Of a DNA stretch of 64,000 bases, positions 42,772-51,646 are shown one piece after another. Below the pieces are notes generated by a model. It had not been told where the DNA came from. It made no database searches and saw nothing but the letters and a program-made list of their open reading frames with translations. A program made the translations under genes and the position numbers. This DNA comes from Pedobacter cryophilus (GTDB lineage: Bacteria > Bacteroidota > Bacteroidia > Sphingobacteriales > Sphingobacteriaceae), in NCBI RefSeq assembly GCF_005116455.1, contig NZ_SWBP01000004.1:310001-374000 (forward strand), written 5' to 3'. Numbering within the stretch: the first letter of the stretch is position 1; each line of letters starts with the position of its first letter.

Positions 42772-42810
42772 AATGCGAAGTAAGTTTAAGCTTACTTCGC
42801 ATTTTTTATT
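42772..42810 (+). terminator. Terminator of the bamA-ompH operon
   Basis: AATGCGAAGTAAG (42772-42784) pairs with CTTACTTCGCATT (42791-42803), followed by T-run. Strong. Confidence 0.92.
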
Positions 42811-42857
42811 TTAATTATAATTAAAAGCCTTTAGCTTTAAGCCATAAGCTATACGAA

Positions 42858-43670
42858 ATGAAGTCAAGTCAACCCATAGGTATTTTTGATTCTGGTATTG
42901 GAGGATTAACTGTTGCAAACGCCATAAGGCAAGTTTTGCCGCAAGAAAGTCTAATTTATTTTGGCGATACCGCTCACATGCCTTACGGTGATAAATCTGA
43001 GGAGGCGATCAAATATTACAGCTTAAAAATTGGAAAGTTCTTGGCAGAGCAAGGTTGTAAAGCAATTGTAATTGCTTGTAATACCGCGTCTTCTTTAGGC
43101 TATCAAGATTTAAAAGATTTTTTAGGTAAAGAACTCCCTATTTTAAACGTGATTGACCCAGTTGTAGAATTTTGCACCCATCAAGCTCGTTACAAAAAAA
43201 TAGGGGTAATTGCTACCAAAGCTACCATCAAATCTAATGTGTATGCCAAAAAGTTAAAAGAAGCTTTACCAAATATAGAGGTACAATCTTTAGCTACGCC
43301 GTTACTTGCGCCTATGATTGAGGAAGGTTTTTTTGAAAACAACATCAGTAAAACCATCATTAATTCTTATTTATCTTCTACTAAGCTTAAAAAAATAGAT
43401 GCTCTTATTTTAGCTTGTACTCATTATCCATTAATAAAAAGAGAGATTAATGATTATTACAACGGTAAAGTAGAAATTTTAAACACAGCCAGTATAGTTG
43501 CCGAAGATGTAAAACTAAAATTGCAGCAGCTAGATTTGTTAAATAACGCCACTTTAAAACCCAAGCATCAATTCTTTGTTTCTGATAAGACCAGTGCTTT
43601 TGAAACCAGTACCAGGTTGTTTTTTGGAGACAAAATTAGTTTGGTGCAAAAGAATATTTGGGATAAGTAA
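42858..43670 (+). CDS. murI: Glutamate racemase
   Basis: 270 residues. Interconverts L- and D-glutamate for peptidoglycan. Motifs: IGIFDSGIGGLTVANAI, YFGDTAHMPYGDKS, the first catalytic cysteine in IVIACNTASS and the second in LILACTHYPLI. Complete. It follows the envelope cluster but has its own terminator upstream, so is transcribed separately. Confidence 0.95.
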   Translation: MKSSQPIGIFDSGIGGLTVANAIRQVLPQESLIYFGDTAHMPYGDKSEEAIKYYSLKIGKFLAEQGCKAIVIACNTASSLGYQDLKDFLGKELPILNVIDPVVEFCTHQARYKKIGVIATKATIKSNVYAKKLKEALPNIEVQSLATPLLAPMIEEGFFENNISKTIINSYLSSTKLKKIDALILACTHYPLIKREINDYYNGKVEILNTASIVAEDVKLKLQQLDLLNNATLKPKHQFFVSDKTSAFETSTRLFFGDKISLVQKNIWDK

Positions 43671-43785
43671 ATCAGGATCAAAAATTATTTAGAATAATTC
43701 TTAATAGGTTAACAATCTTGTTATATTAACATATACACCCTGTGGTTTTGTATTTTTGTGGAATTATTGCTAATAAATAAAGGTT

Positions 43786-44193
43786 ATGAAAAAAAGTTCA
43801 ATAATAGGGATGATTATCATTGCAATTGCTATTGGAGTAATTGTAAGCACTTATGCAGATAGCAGCACTTACGGTTCTTTTTCTGATGCTCAGGAAACTC
43901 AAAAAGAATTACATGTGGTAGGTAAACTCATCAAAAATAAAGAGATGGTTTACAATCCACAGCAAGACGCTAATTACTTTTCTTTTTACATGAAAGACAA
44001 CAAAGGGAAAGAATGTAAAGTTGTTTTTACAGGCTCTAAACCACAAGATTTTGAACGTTCAGAACAAATTGTTTTGACCGGTCAAATGGAAAACGGAAGC
44101 TTTCAGGCAAATAAAATTTTGATGAAATGCCCATCTAAATATACCCAAGATAAAATAGAAGTTACTGAGGTTAAAGCTCAGGTAAAAAGTTAA
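43786..44193 (+). CDS. ccmE: Cytochrome c maturation protein CcmE, CxxxY type
   Basis: 135 residues: one N-terminal anchor helix (SIIGMIIIAIAIGVIVSTYA) and a periplasmic OB fold (ELHVVGKLIKNKEMVYNPQQ; NYFSFYMKDNKGKECKVVFT; QIVLTGQMENGSFQANKILM). The classical haem-binding HxxxY is replaced by Cys115-x3-Tyr119 (MKCPSKYTQ). Such CxxxY CcmE proteins are known from some archaea and deltaproteobacteria as a variant of System I. Immediately upstream of ccmF. A TATTTTTG box is at 43751-43758. Confidence 0.9.
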   Translation: MKKSSIIGMIIIAIAIGVIVSTYADSSTYGSFSDAQETQKELHVVGKLIKNKEMVYNPQQDANYFSFYMKDNKGKECKVVFTGSKPQDFERSEQIVLTGQMENGSFQANKILMKCPSKYTQDKIEVTEVKAQVKS

Positions 44194-44202
44194 TTTTTTT
44201 TA

Positions 44203-46644
44203 ATGGATACACAATTTACAGGCGAACACCTGTTACCCGGTCAACTCGGTCAGTTCTTTATTGTACTTTCTTTTGGAACATCTTTAATTGCTTTATTTAG
44301 CTATTATTTCGCCACAATTTCCAAAGATAAATTAGATACTTCATGGCAAAAATTAGGACGATTAGCTTATCGTCTTAATCTATTTGTGGTTATTTGTATA
44401 GGAGTTTGTTTGTTCTATATCATCTATAATCACTTGTTTGAGTACCATTACGCTTGGGCTCACTCTTCTAAAACTTTACCAGTTTATTATATTATTTCTT
44501 GTTTTTGGGAAGGTCAGGAAGGCAGTTTTTGGCTTTGGACTTTTTGGCAAGCTGTTTTAGGCGTAATTCTAACCTTTAAAGCCAAAACATGGGAAAACAG
44601 TGTGATGACGGTTGTTTCTTTCTCGCAAGTGTTTTTAGCAAGTATGATTTTGGGAGTAGAAATATTTGGTATGAAAATAGGCTCTTCTCCTTTCATCTTA
44701 CTAAGAGAAGCTATGGATGCGCCAATATTTTCTAGGGCTGATTATTTAACACTTATTCAAGATGGTAATGGTTTAAATCCATTATTACAAAATTATTGGA
44801 TGGTGATACACCCACCAACATTATTTTTGGGTTTTGCCTCTATGGTAGTTCCATTTGCTTACGGAGTGGCAGCTTTGTGGGAGAAGCGTTATTCAGATTG
44901 GATAAAACCTGCAATGCCCTGGACCTTGTTTGCAGTAATGATATTAGGTACAGGAATTATTATGGGTTCATTTTGGGCTTATGAAGCTTTAAACTTCGGT
45001 GGTTTTTGGGCTTGGGATCCGGTAGAAAACGCATCTATAATTCCTTGGTTAACATTAATAGCAGGCGTACACGTGATGCTGGCTTACAAAAACTCTGGTC
45101 ATTCTTATTTTACTGCTTTATTTTTGGTTTTAATAAGTTTTATACTGGTACTTTATGCTTCTTTTTTAACCCGAAGCGGAATTTTAGGAGAAACATCTGT
45201 TCATGCTTTTACTTCAGCAGGGATGGATATTCAACTATTAACGTATTTAGGCGTATTTTTTATCCTTCCCTTAGTTTTAATCATCATCAACTGGAAAAAA
45301 TTACCCATCACCAAAAAAGATGAGGATACTTATTCCAGAGAGTTTTGGTTATTTATTGGTGCCATCACACTTTTAGTTTCTTGTATCCAAATTATAGCTA
45401 CAACCTCTATTCCGGTTTTCAACACTATTTTTGGTACCGAGATAGCTCCTCCAACCAATGTTATTCAGCATTATAATAAGTGGCAAATAGCTTTTGCTTT
45501 TGCTATTGCAACTATCTCTGCATTTTCTCAGTTTTTAAAGTACAAAAAAACAGATGTCCGTAAATTCTTTATTAGTCTAATTGTTTCTTTTGTAGTTGCT
45601 GTTATACTTACAGGAGTTATTGTTTATGTGACAGAGATTTATCAAAATGTAATGTACATTTTACTAACATGGTCTGCGGTATTCTCTATTCTTTGTAACG
45701 CAAAAATTTTAGGCGAAGCACTTAAAGGAAAATGGAAATTATCAGGTTCTGCGGTAGCTCACATTGGTTTTGCTTTTGTTTTAGTTGGAGCATTAATTGC
45801 GGCAGCAAACAATAAAATTATATCAGTAAACAATACAGGTATTGGTTTTGGAGATGAATTTGCCAAGAGCAATAATCCCAGAGAGAACATCATTTTATAC
45901 AAAAATGAGCCTGTAAAAATGAATGAGTACACTGTAACTTATCAGGGCGATTCTACCTCAGGAGTAAATACTTATTACAGGGTAAATTATAAGGTGATTG
46001 ATGATAAGGGTGTGGTAAAAGAAAACTTTAGCTTATACCCAAATGCTCAACAAAATGCTAAAATGAAGCAGATTGTAGCGTCTCCAGATACAAAGCATTA
46101 TCTTTTTCATGATGTTTATACCCATGTAAGTAGTGTGCCTTTAAAAGAAGAAGAACATCACGAAGACCATGAAGGGCATTCTGAGGATGAAGAATATCAA
46201 CTTCCGGTAGTTCATGAAGTTTCGGTAGGAGATACCGTTCGTTTTAGAGATGGATTTGCAATTGTAAAAGCGGTTAATAAAAATGCATCTATTAAAGATA
46301 TTCCCTTAACTAAAGATGACGTAGCTATAGGAATGAAACTAGAAGTTCAGTCTAAAAACGTTACGGTAGAAACGGAACCTATTTTCTTAATTAAAGGAAA
46401 CGCAAAAGTAGATTTTGGTAAAAAAGTAGATGAATTAGGTCTTAAATTTAGATTCACCAATATTTTACCTGATAAGGATAAATTGGAATTAACGGTTTAT
46501 GAAAAACCTAAAGCCGAAAAGAAAGATTGGATAGTAATGAAAGCCATTGTTTTTCCATACATCAATTTGCTTTGGGGCGGTACCATTATCATGATTGTTG
46601 GCTTTATACTATCTATTTTTAGAAGAGCTAAGGAAGTTAAGTAA
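44203..46644 (+). CDS. ccmF: Cytochrome c haem lyase subunit CcmF
   Basis: 813 residues, multi-spanning. The tryptophan-rich haem-handling motif is in NFGGFWAWDPVENASIIPWL; VIHPPTLFLGFASMVVPFAYG and the histidines of the early helices complete the haem site. The periplasmic part near residue 640 contains a His/Glu-rich stretch (EEEHHEDHEGHSEDEE) that may bind metal. It transfers haem from CcmE to apocytochromes. Nine bases after ccmE, the same transcript. Confidence 0.93.
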   Translation: MDTQFTGEHLLPGQLGQFFIVLSFGTSLIALFSYYFATISKDKLDTSWQKLGRLAYRLNLFVVICIGVCLFYIIYNHLFEYHYAWAHSSKTLPVYYIISCFWEGQEGSFWLWTFWQAVLGVILTFKAKTWENSVMTVVSFSQVFLASMILGVEIFGMKIGSSPFILLREAMDAPIFSRADYLTLIQDGNGLNPLLQNYWMVIHPPTLFLGFASMVVPFAYGVAALWEKRYSDWIKPAMPWTLFAVMILGTGIIMGSFWAYEALNFGGFWAWDPVENASIIPWLTLIAGVHVMLAYKNSGHSYFTALFLVLISFILVLYASFLTRSGILGETSVHAFTSAGMDIQLLTYLGVFFILPLVLIIINWKKLPITKKDEDTYSREFWLFIGAITLLVSCIQIIATTSIPVFNTIFGTEIAPPTNVIQHYNKWQIAFAFAIATISAFSQFLKYKKTDVRKFFISLIVSFVVAVILTGVIVYVTEIYQNVMYILLTWSAVFSILCNAKILGEALKGKWKLSGSAVAHIGFAFVLVGALIAAANNKIISVNNTGIGFGDEFAKSNNPRENIILYKNEPVKMNEYTVTYQGDSTSGVNTYYRVNYKVIDDKGVVKENFSLYPNAQQNAKMKQIVASPDTKHYLFHDVYTHVSSVPLKEEEHHEDHEGHSEDEEYQLPVVHEVSVGDTVRFRDGFAIVKAVNKNASIKDIPLTKDDVAIGMKLEVQSKNVTVETEPIFLIKGNAKVDFGKKVDELGLKFRFTNILPDKDKLELTVYEKPKAEKKDWIVMKAIVFPYINLLWGGTIIMIVGFILSIFRRAKEVK

Positions 46645-46646
46645 AT

Positions 46647-47435
46647 ATGAAAATAGCAATATTGGGTTCGGGTAATGTGGCTTCTCATTTAAGTAAAGCC
46701 CTTATCAAAGCCGGTAATCCAGTAATGCAGGTTTGGAGTAGGCATCATGAAAATGCTGTTAATTTAGCTTTAGAAATTGGTGCCAATTCTATTCCAGATA
46801 TTAAAGACATCAGCGAAAGCATAGAAGTAGTGATTATTGCGGTGAGTGATAATGCTATAGAAAATGTGGCTTCACAAATCCCTGTAAAGGAAAATAGGTT
46901 AATTATTCATACTTCAGGGACTACAGCAATAGCTATTCTTCAAAAATTTGGTAACCAATACGGGGTAATTTATCCCTTACAAACCTTTTCAAAATCTGCG
47001 GATTTAGATTTTAGCCAGGTTCCACTTTTTATTGAAGGAAATACGGCCTCTTCATTAGATAAAATATCAAATATCGCGAGTCAATTATCTGCAAAAGTTC
47101 AACCGGCAGATTCTCAAACCAGGGCTTTATTACATGTTTCGGCAGTATTTGCTTGTAATTTTACCAACCATTTCTATACTATTGCTCAGCAAATTTTGCA
47201 GGAGAAGAACTTGAGTTTTGATTTATTAAGACCCCTCATTCAAGAAACTGCTAATAAAGCGATGTTAAACTTACCTTCTACAGTGCAAACTGGGCCTGCC
47301 AAGCGAAATGATGAGCTCACCATGAATAAGCATATAGATTTATTGTCTTCCCATCCTCAATGGCAAGTAATTTATCATTTGATCAGTCAAGACATAGTAA
47401 AAAAGTATCATCCTCAACAAGCAGAGGACAAATAA
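46647..47435 (+). CDS. Rossmann-like/DUF2520 protein
   Basis: 262 residues. N-terminal Rossmann motif MKIAILGSGNVASHLSKAL with DVV-like IIAVSDNAIENV, then the C-terminal DUF2520 helical half (LLHVSAVFACNFTNHFYTIA; LIQETANKAML). An NAD(P)-dependent dehydrogenase of unknown substrate. Two bases separate it from ccmF and 19 from the ferredoxin ATG, so it may be part of that operon. Confidence 0.85.
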   Translation: MKIAILGSGNVASHLSKALIKAGNPVMQVWSRHHENAVNLALEIGANSIPDIKDISESIEVVIIAVSDNAIENVASQIPVKENRLIIHTSGTTAIAILQKFGNQYGVIYPLQTFSKSADLDFSQVPLFIEGNTASSLDKISNIASQLSAKVQPADSQTRALLHVSAVFACNFTNHFYTIAQQILQEKNLSFDLLRPLIQETANKAMLNLPSTVQTGPAKRNDELTMNKHIDLLSSHPQWQVIYHLISQDIVKKYHPQQAEDK

Positions 47436-47454
47436 ATTGCTACTTTTGCCACAC

Positions 47455-47787
47455 ATGAATATTTATAAAGTAAAAATAAATTTCGAAGAAAAAGGTCACG
47501 AAACCATAGAGCTTCCTATTGCAGAAGGAGAGTCGGTTTTAGACGTTTGCTTAGATAATGGGATAGATTTACAACATAATTGTGGTGGAGTTTGCGGTTG
47601 CAGTACTTGCCATGTTTACGTAAATAATGGCGAAGATGCTATTCAGGAAATATCAGATAAAGAAGAAGATTTTATTGATAGAGCTGTAAATCCACGTATT
47701 AATTCACGCTTAGGTTGCCAATGCGTCATCATCGATGGCAATATTGAAGTCACCATTCCAGATCAATCTCAATTCTTAGGACACTAA
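47455..47787 (+). CDS. fdx: 2Fe-2S ferredoxin (adrenodoxin/Fdx type)
   Basis: 110 residues from the ATG at 47455. Cluster ligands: CGGVCGCSTC gives Cys-x5-Cys-x2-Cys, and the fourth is in RLGCQC. The ETIELPIAEGESVLDVCLDN entry and SRLGCQCVIIDG exit match the ISC-type ferredoxins. Followed by iscX eleven bases on, the same order as at the end of isc operons. A TACTTTTG box lies 6 bases before the ATG. Confidence 0.92.
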   Translation: MNIYKVKINFEEKGHETIELPIAEGESVLDVCLDNGIDLQHNCGGVCGCSTCHVYVNNGEDAIQEISDKEEDFIDRAVNPRINSRLGCQCVIIDGNIEVTIPDQSQFLGH

Positions 47788-47798
47788 ATTTAAAAAAC

Positions 47799-48041
47799 AT
47801 GAATACAGATAAATTTGCATTACCCATCCACTGGAATGATCATGAAGACATCGCAATGGGACTTTATGAGAAGTTTGGAGATGATTTTGGCGAATCAAAA
47901 ATTTACCGTATCCGTTTTACCGATTTGATGGAATGGGTGTTAGCACTTCCCAATTTTGTAGGTACAAAAGAAGAATCTAACGAAGGACATTTAGAGCAAA
48001 TTCAATCTGCTTGGGTGTACGAGTGGAGAGATAATCAATAA
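47799..48041 (+). CDS. iscX: Fe-S cluster assembly protein IscX
   Basis: 80 residues: PIHWNDHEDIAMGLYEKFGD, IRFTDLMEWVLALPNFVGTK and ESNEGHLEQIQSAWVYEW are the IscX pattern (small acidic adaptor of IscS). Directly after the ferredoxin, as in isc operons; the other isc genes are not in the window. Confidence 0.88.
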   Translation: MNTDKFALPIHWNDHEDIAMGLYEKFGDDFGESKIYRIRFTDLMEWVLALPNFVGTKEESNEGHLEQIQSAWVYEWRDNQ

Positions 48042-48208
48042 TTGGAAAAGCAAATTTTTGCTGTTAACCTTCTTCAGTCGGGCTGTACGCACTCGCTTTT
48101 TTTATGATTCCAAAAAATCATAAAAAAGAGCTCAAACAAATGCTGCCATCCCGTTTATTTAACTCAGGTCATTAAGCTCTTTATTCAGTTTCCTATTAAA
48201 CTATTTCC
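48042..48208. repeat. Intergenic dispersed repeat with hairpin
   Basis: GTCGGGCTGTACGCACTCGC leads into a hairpin (TTTTTATGATT and AATCATAAAAA, about 48098-48127), then GGGATGG-type complement and CCCGTTTATTTAACTCAGG (about 48151-48169), the reverse complement of sequence at 21148-21167. Such units recur between genes; no coding sequence. Confidence 0.6.
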
Positions 48209-48748
48209 ATGTTAGAAAAACTAAAAGACATCACCACCTTTATTTTTGACGTTGATGGGGTATTAACCAATGGAAATATTTTAGTGACCGAAACTGGAGA
48301 ACAATTACGTCAATACAACATTAAAGATGGTTATGCTATTCAACTAGCTATTAAAAAAGGATACCAGGTTTGTGTCATTACTGGGGCAAAAACTCAGGCT
48401 GTAAAATTGCGTTTAGAGGGTTTAGGCGTTCAGCATATCTATTTAAATGCTTCTTATAAAATGGAACCTTTTTTAGATTTTTTATCTAAAACCAGTTTAA
48501 AAAGAGAAGAAATAGTTTACGTGGGTGATGATCTTCCAGATCAAGAGATTATGGAGCAAGTTGCTATTTCAGTTTGCCCTGCAGACGGAGTTCAGGAAAT
48601 AAAAGCTATCAGTTCTTACATTTCGCCGTTTTTAGGTGGAACCGGAGTAGCCAGAGATATTATAGAAAAGGTGTTGAAAGTACAAGGAAAATGGTTTATA
48701 GACAAACCAGACGCCGATGACGGAAGTTTAGATAAAGTGAAATTATGA
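48209..48748 (+). CDS. KdsC-like HAD-IIIA phosphatase
   Basis: 179 residues. HAD motif I is FIFDVDGVLTNG (Asp14, Asp16), motif II VCVITGAKT and motif III-IV in IVYVGDDLPDQEIM. Length and lack of a cap domain fit 3-deoxy-D-manno-octulosonate 8-phosphate phosphatase (lipopolysaccharide core). Overlaps the maf gene by four bases. Confidence 0.87.
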   Translation: MLEKLKDITTFIFDVDGVLTNGNILVTETGEQLRQYNIKDGYAIQLAIKKGYQVCVITGAKTQAVKLRLEGLGVQHIYLNASYKMEPFLDFLSKTSLKREEIVYVGDDLPDQEIMEQVAISVCPADGVQEIKAISSYISPFLGGTGVARDIIEKVLKVQGKWFIDKPDADDGSLDKVKL

Positions 48749-49317
48749 GTCTAATCAAAAAGAAAATATACCTTGCCTCTAAATCACCACGACGCACAGA
48801 ATTATTGCAGTTGATGGGTTTAGATCATCAAATTTTATTAAAAGAAGTCGACGAGAGTTTTCCATCTGATTTAGCGCTTGACCAAGTGGCTGCTTATATA
48901 GCAAAAAAGAAAGCAGATGCTTTTGAGCATCAAGCAGACGGAATAATTATTACCGCAGACACCGTTGTGGTGCTAAATAACGAGATTTTAGGGAAGCCCG
49001 ATGATAGAGATGGCGCAGTAAAAATGTTGAAAAAACTGAATGGTAATATGCACTTGGTAATTACCGGAGTAAGTTTAAAAACTGCCGAAGAAACCATCAG
49101 CTTTAGCGACACCACCGAAGTTTATTTTAAAGAATTAAGCCAAGCAGATATTGAGTTTTATGTTGATCAATATCAACCTTATGACAAGGCTGGCGCTTAT
49201 GGTATTCAAGAATGGATAGGATTAGTAGCTATTCAAAAAATAGTAGGTTCTTATACCAACGTAATGGGCTTACCCACCGAAAAGCTATTTGAAAAATTAA
49301 GACCTTATCTTTCTTAA
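48745..49317 (+). CDS. maf: Maf-like nucleotide pyrophosphatase
   Basis: 190 residues. KIYLASKSPRRTELLQLMGL at the start, ITADTVVVLNNEILGKPDD in the middle and YGIQEWIGLVAIQKIVGSYT, followed by NVMGLPTEKL, all Maf/YceF signatures. It hydrolyses nucleoside triphosphates to monophosphates, perhaps removing non-canonical ones. Coupled to the KdsC-like gene. Confidence 0.92.
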   Translation: MSLIKKKIYLASKSPRRTELLQLMGLDHQILLKEVDESFPSDLALDQVAAYIAKKKADAFEHQADGIIITADTVVVLNNEILGKPDDRDGAVKMLKKLNGNMHLVITGVSLKTAEETISFSDTTEVYFKELSQADIEFYVDQYQPYDKAGAYGIQEWIGLVAIQKIVGSYTNVMGLPTEKLFEKLRPYLS

Positions 49318-49319
49318 TC

Positions 49320-50246
49320 TCAAAAATCACTCATTAATAAACCTTCTTTAAGAGAAAAAGTACAGGTGATTACTTGTTTTAAATTAGATTTTTCTAAAAC
49401 GTATTTGGTTAAAATAGAAGCCATTAAAATCATATCTACTCTTAAAGGAATCAAACCCTTCATTTCTTTTCTTTCTTGATGTGTAGAAGCAATGAGTTCT
49501 GCCAATAAATTATTAAAGGCATCAAAATTAAAATCAAAGTGATTGGTTTTATTTGTGTCAAAAACAGCATCATTTTTAACAGCAATTAATTCGGCAAAAG
49601 TATCAAAAGAGCCTGCTGTTCCAATTAAACTTAATGCTTTGTGTTGGTGAAGTTGCTCAAAAAGATCAACCAATTGTGCTTCAAAGTGCTCGTAAATTTG
49701 ATGAATGGTTTTTGGAGAGATAGGGTCTTCTTGGTAAAAGTCGGCAAGTAATCTGGCCGCTCCTAAACGGTAACTTTTTTTCCAAAAAACAGCGTTTTCA
49801 TTACAAATAATAAATTCGGTACTGCCGCCACCAATATCCATAATAAGAGTAGTTTCAGCACTCAATACTCCCGCTGCTTTGGCGCCTAAATAAATATATT
49901 CAGCTTCTTTTTGGCCATCAATAATTTCAATTTTAATATCGGCCTTAGCCAAAACCTCAGCAATAAATGCTTTTCCATTCGTTGCGTCTCTTACGGCAGC
50001 AGTGGCCGTAGCTTTTACAAACTGAATATGATGTGCATCTAATTCTTTTCTAAACTGAATGAGAGCGGCTATTCCTCTTTGATAAGCAGCATCAGCAATA
50101 AAGCCTTTATTTACGCCACCTTCCCCAAGTTTTACAGCAATGGTGTTTTTATGGATGACAGAAATTTTCTTTTGATCTGAAACCTCTGCAATCAACAAGT
50201 GAAAAGTGTTGGTGCCAATGTCTATAACTGCTTTTATTGTGCTCAT
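49320..50246 (-). CDS. Ppx/GppA exopolyphosphatase-like protein
   Basis: 308 residues from ATG 50246 (a frame extension to 50273 adds nine unlikely residues). ASKHA phosphate loops: VIDIGTNTFHLLIAEV (phosphate-1) and LIMDIGGGSTEFIIC (phosphate-2), with the adenosine-type GTAGSFDTFAEL. Lacks the C-terminal HD-like domain of long Ppx. Role in polyphosphate or (p)ppGpp metabolism is plausible; a RelA/SpoT enzyme is at the window's end. Confidence 0.85.
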   Translation of the reverse strand: MSTIKAVIDIGTNTFHLLIAEVSDQKKISVIHKNTIAVKLGEGGVNKGFIADAAYQRGIAALIQFRKELDAHHIQFVKATATAAVRDATNGKAFIAEVLAKADIKIEIIDGQKEAEYIYLGAKAAGVLSAETTLIMDIGGGSTEFIICNENAVFWKKSYRLGAARLLADFYQEDPISPKTIHQIYEHFEAQLVDLFEQLHQHKALSLIGTAGSFDTFAELIAVKNDAVFDTNKTNHFDFNFDAFNNLLAELIASTHQERKEMKGLIPLRVDMILMASILTKYVLEKSNLKQVITCTFSLKEGLLMSDF

Positions 50247-50324
50247 TTTTTTAATTAAAAAGTCCATGGACAATAGACCATGGACTAATTTAGATTTTAC
50301 TTATAACTTTTTACTGATAACTTT

Positions 50325-51638
50325 CTACTCCTTATAAGAAAACCATTTGGCCAATTCTTTATAAGTTACTTTTTTGCCATACATTAAAATTCCAACTCTA
50401 TAAATTCTGGATGCCACCCAAGTAGTAAATACAAAGCCAACTACCAATAAGGCCATTGATAAAGCAATTTCCCAAGCTGGTACACCAAATGGAATACGAA
50501 TCATCATGGCAATAGGAGAGGTAAACGGAATCATCGACATCCAAAAAGAAAGTGTGCTATCTGGATTGTTCACAATCACATTCATCCCAATAATAAAAGT
50601 AAAAATTAGTGGAAGCGTAATAGGCAACATAAATTGCTGTGTTTCGGTTTCATTATCCACCGCCGATCCAACTGCCGCAAATAAGGCACTGTAAAGCAAA
50701 TATCCTCCTAAAAAGTAAAAGAAAAACGTTCCAATAATGAGTGGGAAATTAATGGTATCAGCAGCTTTTAAAAATTGCTGAACTTTATTACCTGAATTAA
50801 TCTCTTTCATATCAGGATGATTGGCATCTTTCTTTATTCCTTGTTCTGTTTTTGCTTTATCATCTGTGTTGATATAACTAGAAGCCAAGGTAGATAAACC
50901 TGTACTTAAGATAATCCATAATAAGAATTGTGTTAAGCCAACAGCTCCAATTCCTAATATTTTACCCAGCATGAGTTGAAAAGGTTTAACAGATGATACA
51001 ATAACCTCAATAATTCTACTGGTTTTTTCTTCAATTACGCCTCGCATTACCTGTGCTCCATAAATGAAAAGCGCTAAGTAAATCATAAAAGCGGCTAAAA
51101 AACCTACTACATAAGTTGCGCCCAAACTGGCATCTTTTTCTCCTTCATCTGTTAACTGTTTGGCGTTTATAGATACTTTTGCGTTTGAGCTGTTCAATAC
51201 CGAGGTGTCTATCCCGGCAGCAATTAATTTTTTGTTTCTAAGTATAGATTCCATCTGGGTTTCAATATCATCTACTATAGAAATACTCGGTTTCTTTTCG
51301 GATATGACTTCTACTTTTCCGGTTTGTGCATAATCTGATGGGATATAGAGTAAAAAATCTTCTTTTTCTTTTCTAATTGCCTTTTTTGCCTGTTCATAAT
51401 CTTCATTGAGGTAGCTAAAGTTAATATTAGAAGTATTGTTAAATTGATTTTTAAAAATTCCAGATTGGTCTATCACTTTAAAATCTTTGACATCGCTATC
51501 TTTATTTGCAGTAAGATAAACTACCAATGTCATCATGCCTATAAATAATGAAGGCACTAAAAAAGTAAGGATTAAAAAAGATTTCTTTTTTACCCTGCTT
51601 AAATATTCTCTTTGTATAATTAGAAATACTTTGTTCAT
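50325..51638 (-). CDS. ABC-2 type transporter permease (NatB-like)
   Basis: 437 residues: one N-terminal helix (SFLILTFLVPSLFIGMMTLV), a large extracytoplasmic part, then five helices including VVGFLAAFMIYLALFIYGAQ and the signature MRGVIEEKTSRIIEVIVSSVKP (in part). NatAB-type exporters extrude sodium or drugs; substrate unknown. Eight bases after the ATPase gene. Confidence 0.88.
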   Translation of the reverse strand: MNKVFLIIQREYLSRVKKKSFLILTFLVPSLFIGMMTLVVYLTANKDSDVKDFKVIDQSGIFKNQFNNTSNINFSYLNEDYEQAKKAIRKEKEDFLLYIPSDYAQTGKVEVISEKKPSISIVDDIETQMESILRNKKLIAAGIDTSVLNSSNAKVSINAKQLTDEGEKDASLGATYVVGFLAAFMIYLALFIYGAQVMRGVIEEKTSRIIEVIVSSVKPFQLMLGKILGIGAVGLTQFLLWIILSTGLSTLASSYINTDDKAKTEQGIKKDANHPDMKEINSGNKVQQFLKAADTINFPLIIGTFFFYFLGGYLLYSALFAAVGSAVDNETETQQFMLPITLPLIFTFIIGMNVIVNNPDSTLSFWMSMIPFTSPIAMMIRIPFGVPAWEIALSMALLVVGFVFTTWVASRIYRVGILMYGKKVTYKELAKWFSYKE

Positions 51639-51646
51639 GAGGAGGC

